Below, one piece after another: positions 58,601-64,000 of a DNA stretch of 64,000 bases. A model generated the notes under the pieces. That model saw only the letters and a program-made list of their open reading frames with translations, made no database searches and was not told the origin of the DNA. The position numbers and the translations under genes are program-made. Positions within the stretch are counted from its first letter, which is position 1. Each line of letters begins with the position of its first letter. This DNA comes from Dactylorhiza incarnata. Its lineage: Eukaryota; Streptophyta; Magnoliopsida; Asparagales; Orchidaceae. The stretch spans positions 14,488,001 through 14,552,000 of the forward strand of contig JAWHQI010000019.1 of NCBI GenBank assembly GCA_033032865.1, given 5' to 3'.

Positions 58601-59050
58601 TCTCCTTCATCTCAAAACAGATCACGAACACCTCATCGCCTTGCTCGTGAGCCTTCACAACCTGTATAGAAGACAACAAGTTTCGTGATACGGATCTTAT
58701 ACCTTGAATTACCACCTCTGAGTCATCATGCCTCAGCGTAATCCGCTTCGCCACACAGTCGATCTTCGCGTGATTCCAGTGCAACCACGTCATGCCCAAT
58801 ATTAGATCAAGGTCGGGCATCCGCAACATTGTTGCCGGTGTCTCAAATTGCTTCCCACCGATGGATATTACCAAGCTGCACCTGGAGGTAGATCGTATCT
58901 CCGAGCCATCCGGAAGGCGCACCCTCCTGGGGGCTCCACTGAAGCACTGTACTGCATCCAGTTCATTCACAAATTCTTCTGATACGAACGAATGAGTGGC
59001 ACCCGTGTCAAAAAGAGTAAGAGCGGGTTTACCGCAAACGAGCACGGTAC
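55668..59050 (-). CDS. Element E pol: protease, RT, RNase H, integrase, chromodomain
   Basis: One uninterrupted frame. Counted from the ATG at 59066: protease DTG at 20-22; RT about 200-400 with catalytic FIDD at 350-353; RNase H from about 493 ([15 protein letters not shown] near 559-568); integrase zinc finger H714, H721, C751, C754; catalytic D784, D845, E881 with the canonical D-X35-E spacing; C-terminal chromodomain-like tail ([20 protein letters not shown]). Gene order and tail are those of Tekay/Del chromoviruses. It would copy the RNA and insert the cDNA. All catalytic residues I can check are present. The ATG at 59066 lies within the proposed intron; I place the mature coding start at 59050, joined to gag. 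Confidence 0.94.
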
Positions 59051-59117
59051 CTGGGGTTAAAATCATGCGAACTTAAGCACCTTAGTTATGAAACGAGGAA
59101 AATACAAACATAATTAC
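59051..59117 (-). other. Intron-like interval between gag and pol of E
   Basis: On the minus strand the 67 nt begin GTAATTATG and end TTTAACCCCAG, with preceding CACAG and a branch-point-like CTAAG about 32 nt from the 3' end. 67 is not a multiple of three. Removing it joins gag to the usual first residues before the protease in frame; keeping it brings a stop 13 codons on, giving Gag alone. Confidence 0.7.
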
Positions 59118-60191
59118 CTGTGATGACCTCCTGCGGGTCTCGCTCCTGAGCTAGATCCAAAGCGTATACCTGCTCCCGAGCAGGTCTGGGGTTCCTACCC
59201 TGCTGACCCTGGCCTCGACCTCGGCCTCTTCCTCGATGCGCTGTCGGAGGAGCCATGGGGCGATTCGGAGTGTTTCCTTGCAGCTGCGGGCAGTATCTCC
59301 GAATGTGGCCGGGCTGGTTGCAATGATAACACACCGCTCGAAGGTGCTCTCTCGGCGGCTGAAGCGCCTGACCCTGATGTGGTGGGGGCAATGGTAGCGT
59401 CGCGCTGGCTGCTCCAACCTGAAGTTTGGGCGAAGACGCCTGCCATCTCTCCGCTGGCCTCTGTCTCTGCCCCTGGTGTTCTGCCTCCTCCCGAAGCTGG
59501 GCCCCGCCTCCATCACTTCCTCTGCGGGCCTCTTATTCCTGGCCTGGACCCCCAAGTGGTCCGCCTCCAACTTCTGTGCCGTCTCTATAATCTGCGCGAG
59601 GCTCGAATCGGCGACGAAGAGGAGAGCCTGCCTCAGAGGATCTCGCAGGCCCTTGTAGAACCGCTTCGCGTACCCGCGATCATCTAAATCATAAGAGTCT
59701 GCGAATCTGGCTAAGTGTTGAAATTCCCGCTGGTACTCGACCACCGATCTCGACCCCTGCTTCAGCTGCAGAAATCTCTCCTCAAGCTCGTCCCTGGCCG
59801 TAGAAGAGACAAAGTGCTCCAGGAACGCGTCCGCAAACTCGACCCAGCTTATGTCCAGGTGGTTGCGTCCTTCGAAGGTGGAGCCCATCAAGGACTTCCA
59901 CCACCTCTTCGCATGTAGATCCAAGGCCGTGACTGCCAATGTGACTGCCATGTTGCTCGGGCAACGGATCCCTGCCAGTAACTCCTGCACTGTATCCATC
60001 CACTCCTCCGTCTGAACTGCGGACTCCGTCCCATGGTAGGTGGGAGGGGAGAGAGCACGGAAGGTGCTCAACCAATTGGAGCTTGGGGCATGCGGCTGCA
60101 CCGGCATCTGCTGAGACCTGAAGGCATCCAGGATTGCCGTCAGAGTCTGGCCTAGCTCTGATTGTTGAAAAGGAGTAGGTACTGGAGGCAC
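59086..60191 (-). pseudogene. Element E gag, one frameshift
   Basis: The frame from ATG at 60191 covers the capsid domain (FRALSPPTYHG, EEWMDTVQELL, RWWKSL, WVEFADAFLEHFV, LKQGSRSVVEYQREF, FYKGLRDPLRQAL) to about 59520. The zinc knuckle CYHCNQPGHIRRYC (about 59300-59340) and the following Arg/Gly-rich tail are in another frame (59086-59391), so a frameshift lies between about 59395 and 59520. If the frameshift is real decay it makes this copy non-autonomous despite the complete pol; a sequencing error would make it intact. Confidence 0.88.
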
Positions 60192-60330
60192 GGGAGTGGC
60201 CGTCGCCGGTTCTGAATGTACCGGAATCTACATGCAAGATAGATGTTGGGGTTAGGTTGGCTATTCGAAAGAAGGTAATACACATACTTAATGCGAATTA
60301 CACATGGGCAAACCACTGCTTCCGCTCATT

Positions 60331-60348
60331 CAGTTTGTCCTCAAACTG
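60331..60348 (-). promoter_or_regulatory. Leader stem-loop of element E, candidate packaging signal
   Basis: On the minus strand CAGTTTGAGGACAAACTG, a 7-bp stem with an AGGA loop, 72 nt after the 5' LTR. The non-coding element B has the same stem-loop at the same distance with the outer C-G pair replaced by T-A. Confidence 0.72.
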
Positions 60349-60406
60349 AAGAGGTGAGAGGGGTGCACCATGCGGAAGTGGACTTCTTGACCTCAGGATC
60401 GTTGCA

Positions 60407-60417
60407 AGCTGACACCA
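60407..60417 (-). other. Primer-binding site of element E
   Basis: On the minus strand TGGTGTCAGC begins two bases after the LTR end. It resembles the initiator tRNA-Met complement (TGGTATCAGAGC) with differences, so the tRNA is uncertain. Confidence 0.6.
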
Positions 60418-60419
60418 TT

Positions 60420-63334
60420 TGTAAGACCCCCCCCCCCCCCCCCCGGAACACAGAACACGGCCGAGGGAAGTCTTATGCCCAGGACAGCCGCCTTGCCGAA
60501 GCGCCAGCTCACGGGCTAGCCTCCTCCACAAGACGCCTATCCTGCCGGCTAACAAATATCATCGATGCCAACCCATCATATAAAATAAAACAAGAAGCCA
60601 CCAGATATATATATCCGCATAAGTACAGTCCAAATACACACCAAACGAGTGCATAATATCAGAGTAACAAAAGAAAAGGCCCCAAGGGCTACAACAAAAC
60701 TCGCTCACATCTGTCACTGACGGCTGCGATGGTATCGTGGTATCCTGCCCTGTCGTCCCGGCCGGACTATCCGTCTCCAGCGTCGTGCGCTGCTGCTCCA
60801 GGGTGCGCCGCTGCTCCAGGTTGCGCTGCCGCTCCAGGGTGCGCTCCTAAAAAGGGGACGTAGCAACCGTTAGTCATAAAGACTAAGTGGCTTCACATCC
60901 GCTCCCCCGGCGACTCCAAGGCACCGGGCGGAAAGGAAGAAAAGGAGCTGCAATATTAGCAATAATAAATAAGCAGGTGACAGGTAATAGTTGTTCATAT
61001 GTGTCGGTTGTTTAAGTGCCCACGCTCTTTCCATAGCACTATCCAATATGTTCGTAAGCATAAAAGTAGCAGTGGTTATATATATTTGCAAGTATAAGTA
61101 GCACAGACATAAGCAGAGTATTAGAGAACTGAATTGAACTTAACTTATAAGGATGCCCATACAAGCTTATAAGTCAAGGGTCTGCGTATAAAGGTAACTC
61201 ATCATATAAGGATAGCCATACAAGTTTATATGATGAGGTTCCAACGCGGTGCAATGCAATGATTATGATATGAATGCGGTGCAATGATTATGATATGAGG
61301 ACTGACTCATGCACAATTGCTATGTCGACATAGACATTTAGTTCCCACTTTTCGAGGGTAGCTAACCACTCAGGCGCCCCCCGTCGTGGACAGATGGTGG
61401 CAGTGGCACGGGCTTCGCCACTACTAGGAGGGTATGAACACTACCGGTCCTAGGCCTATGTACACCTCGACGCTCTTGCTCATAGCGGAGTCCCTGCGTA
61501 CTACCCGCATTCATGCGGGGTCTTCAAGACGCGGAGGGGATCTATTGGGTAGATGGACACCAAGACATTCCAACCCAACCGGTCTGAGTCTAACTGCCGG
61601 CTTTTGTCGGTGTCACGACTAGCGAGCCCGTAGACCCGCCACAACCTATCCTCCCACGAGGATCTATACCACCATGCGCAATTATGTTTACCTACGTAGT
61701 TTGAACACACCATGCATGCTATCGAGCACCAAGGACTCGCTCCATGAGCCTTACCACCTTCCGCCTCGCGCGGCAACAATCGATGCTAATTAGCATCCAA
61801 GGCCCCCAACAACTGGGTCCTTTCCTTTTTACCACCGGCTATAACTATAACTTGTGACCCGCACTAAGTTAACCGAGCCGCCCGTTCCGAGTGGATTACT
61901 CGTGTGCAGTGGTGTGCGTATAGCATGGACACAATTAAACCAATTCATAGGATTATGGACTACTTGCGCACATGATGGCATAACATATTATTTAACGATG
62001 GAATCTATTCAAGCCAAGCTACTGGACTTCCACCATCGGTCATAATTAATCAACAATCCTATAACAGAAGATTATTTACCATCTCCCCCAAATGGAGATT
62101 AGATCATTTCAAGCATCAATGATCACATATATAATTAAAATCCCCTAACAGGGATCTATTTCTCATTCCAAGCATTAATGATCATATATATATAAGTATA
62201 TGTATATTGAATTTCCCTGACAGGGAACTAATAAAGGAAATCCCATATGAAATTTAGGCAGCCACCACCTCTCCTTCCATGCACCCTCACAAGGCCACCA
62301 CGTCTCACGAAACCAACGTCCCACGTTCGTATTGAAGCGGGGAGTCGATTGGGGGCATTTTCGCGGCGAACGACGCCCTACGGCGAAAACCCTAACGCGG
62401 CCTCAACCTACAGAACTTCATTTCGCTCCCAAATCGACTCAATTGAGTTCGATATCTCGCCTAGGGGGTCTAAGATACTAGCACCAAGGGAGAGGGGTCG
62501 GAAGTCACCTGAATCCGGGCCGACGATCGCGGCGGCATGACGGCGCTTGGACGAACTCAACTCTTTCCAAGCTAGCTCTTCTTCCAACGGACGTACGAGC
62601 TTCTCCACGAATTTTCTTGGCCAAAACCCTAAGTGGGGTGGGGGAGAGCTGGAGACAGAGAATGAGAAAGAGAGGGAGGAAGATGGAGTTCTGGGAAGAA
62701 GATGATGAAGAAGAAGAAGTGAAAATGAGATGGCTCGGCCCTTTCTTTTTGGTTTGCATTAATAGGCCTTGGGACTCCAAACATAGGTGTCATCTCCTTA
62801 TTGAACTTTATTCCACTGGCTCCCCAAAGATAACATAAACAAAGAGCAGCCAGGCTTTCTTTTTTTTTCTTTCTCGGGAATGTGTTAAGCCTTCCCGTTC
62901 GACGTTCGTCGAACGGGAGCAGCTCCCCGTTCGTCGATCGTTGAACGGGAGCTTCTCTAGCTGAGCGCTCCCCGTTCGACATTCGTCGAACGGGAGCAGC
63001 TCCCCGTTCGTCGATCGACGAACGGGAGCTTCTCTAGCTGAGCGCTCCCCGTTCGACATTCGTCGAACGGGAGCAGCTCCCCGTTCATCGATCGACGAAC
63101 GGGAGCTTCTCTAGCTGAGCGCTCCCCGTTCGACATTCGTCGAACGGGAGCAGCTCCCCGTTCGACATTCGTTAAACGGGAGCAGCTCCCCGTTCGTCGA
63201 ACGACGAACGGGATAATTCTCTTAGCGGAGCGCTCCCCGTTCGACATTCGTCGAACGGGAGCTGCTAACCGAGAATTTTTCCAAAACTTAATCAGCAACA
63301 GCAATATCTGCTCCTCCAGGATTGGGATGTTACA
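60420..63334 (-). repeat. Element E 5' LTR
   Basis: 2915 bp, with 18 C at 60427-60444 and about four 77-bp palindromic units at 62895-63265. The 235-bp difference from the other LTR is close to three 77-bp units plus five C. Confidence 0.93.
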
Positions 63335-64000
63335 TTGTTAAGAAGCGTCGAGCCCCTGTACGTTGCTCGACTTCTTCAGATAAAAAACGTCGTGTAAGTG
63401 ATGATTACTCAACGCCTAAGAAGGAGGAGTCGAGAGCTTCAGTCTAAGAAGTATGCGTCGAGTGTCTACATATCGCTCGACGCCCAATTGAAAAAGCGTC
63501 GACAGAGATGCTCAGTGCTCAACGCCTCTTCTACAAATACTCTGAACTGAGGAATATCTTCTACAGCTAGCTAAGCCTTTATTTCTTCAGAAGACATTGA
63601 AGACCGTTGAAGACTTAACGTCATGCTGACGTGGAGGAGCGTAACAGACGTTGCAGATGGCGGGTATAAATAGAAGGCATGACCTATGGGTTATGTAGTT
63701 AGTTGAGTTAGTTTTTTCTATCTTTCGAAAGCCATTATCGTCTCCATCAGTTTGAGGGAAAGTTTGAGAAAGAATCTGGAGAAGTCATCTTCCCTTTCAG
63801 AACCAATCTAACTTGAAGATTTCATTCAGCAATCTGGTGCTGATACATCTTTCTGAAAGTAGAAGATCAAGAAGGAAGAATCTGTCTTCCTAAGAAGAAG
63901 AACAGTCATCACAGCCTGTGGAATCAAGAAGATCATTTGCTGCTGTTGTTCTATTGAAGTTTTCTGTCTGATCTTTTGGGCAGATCAAGAAGACTCAACA
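63335..64000 (+). repeat. Element H 3' LTR, second part
   Basis: Continues the LTR broken at 51826. Further AAGCGTCGAGC..TACGTTGCTCGAC and GCGTCGAGTG..ATCGCTCGACG motifs lie at 63340-63500, then a stretch with GGGTATAAATAG (63661-63672), a plausible TATA box, about 60 bp before GAGTTAGTTTTTTC. The window ends inside or at the end of the LTR (CTCAACA). Confidence 0.75.
63663..63671 (+). promoter_or_regulatory. TATA-box-like motif in H LTR
   Basis: GTATAAATA in GC-rich surroundings is a good plant TATA match and is placed as expected for an LTR promoter; the start site is not determined. Confidence 0.5.

Larger units (their letters stand above)
51827..63334 (-). mobile_element. Element E: Tekay/Del-type chromovirus, nearly intact
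   Basis: An 11.5-kb element with LTRs TGTAAGACC...GATGTTACA at 51827-54976 (3150 bp) and 60420-63334 (2915 bp), about 99 percent alike outside repeat-number changes, so it is young. On the minus strand: LTR, primer-site-like TGGTGTCAGC, leader hairpin, gag, intron-like gap, protease-RT-RNase H-integrase-chromodomain in one 1132-aa frame, hairpin and PPT region, LTR. A single frameshift in gag is the only obvious lesion. It is the only element here with complete enzymes. Confidence 0.94.

Noticed and set aside
59064..59066. ATG at 59066 as the natural start of a separate pol
   Set aside because: It lies in the intron-like interval and no ribosome-entry logic is visible; splicing from gag explains the frame better, though independent initiation is not excluded.

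Overview
This window looks like intergenic heterochromatin from a plant (angiosperm) nuclear genome. I found no ordinary host gene, no structural RNA gene and no bacterial-type feature. Almost every base can be placed in an LTR retrotransposon: TG...CA ends, target-site duplications (TSDs), tRNA primer sites (PBS), polypurine tracts (PPT) and Gypsy or Copia gag-pol reading frames. The primer sites match plant initiator tRNA-Met, tRNA-Asp and tRNA-Ala 3' ends. I cannot name the species.

Layout. 1-935 is the right end of a minus-strand Gypsy LTR. 941-1885 is the 3' internal end of an Athila-like element (D), followed by its LTR (1886-3474), a tRNA-Ala primer site (3482-3499) and an inverted partial copy of the same LTR. 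That inverted copy is split (3494-3530 and 29878-30781) by a 26-kb LARD-type element (B, 3531-29872; about 5-kb LTRs, 2.8-kb non-coding interior, TSD TGACC). The left LTR of B carries two later insertions: a chromodomain Gypsy element (A, 5400-12427) and a non-autonomous element with one zinc-knuckle ORF (C, 15508-21995, TSD CGTCA). 30782-36350 is a decayed SIRE-like Copia element (I). 36350-41424 is a gag-protease-only Athila/Tat-like element (G) with damaged LTRs. 41425-42120 is an inverted C-like internal fragment. 42121-50160 is a minus-strand Copia element (F) whose gag is split by a solo LTR (46273-47686, TSD GCGTG). 50161-51460 plus the LTR at 51461-51826 and 63335-64000 is a second SIRE-like Copia element (H), interrupted by a young, nearly intact Tekay/Del-type Gypsy element (E, 51827-63334).

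How the parts relate. E has a full-length pol and could supply proteins. B has no proteins but shares with E the LTR termini, the PPT-side hairpin and a 5' leader hairpin at the same distance from the LTR, with a compensatory base-pair change, so B looks like a parasite of E-type machinery. C, D, G and the solo LTR form a second related group, also mixing coding and non-coding members. Nesting gives the age order H before F and E, and I/D before B before A and C.

Most unusual points: (1) the LTR-PBS-inverted-LTR structure of D, which fits a mis-primed plus-strand DNA that was integrated; (2) the shared covarying leader hairpin in B and E; (3) a GT-AG 67-nt intron-like interval exactly at the gag/pol boundary of E; (4) short CG-containing palindromes in arrays inside nearly every LTR family here, although the families are unrelated.
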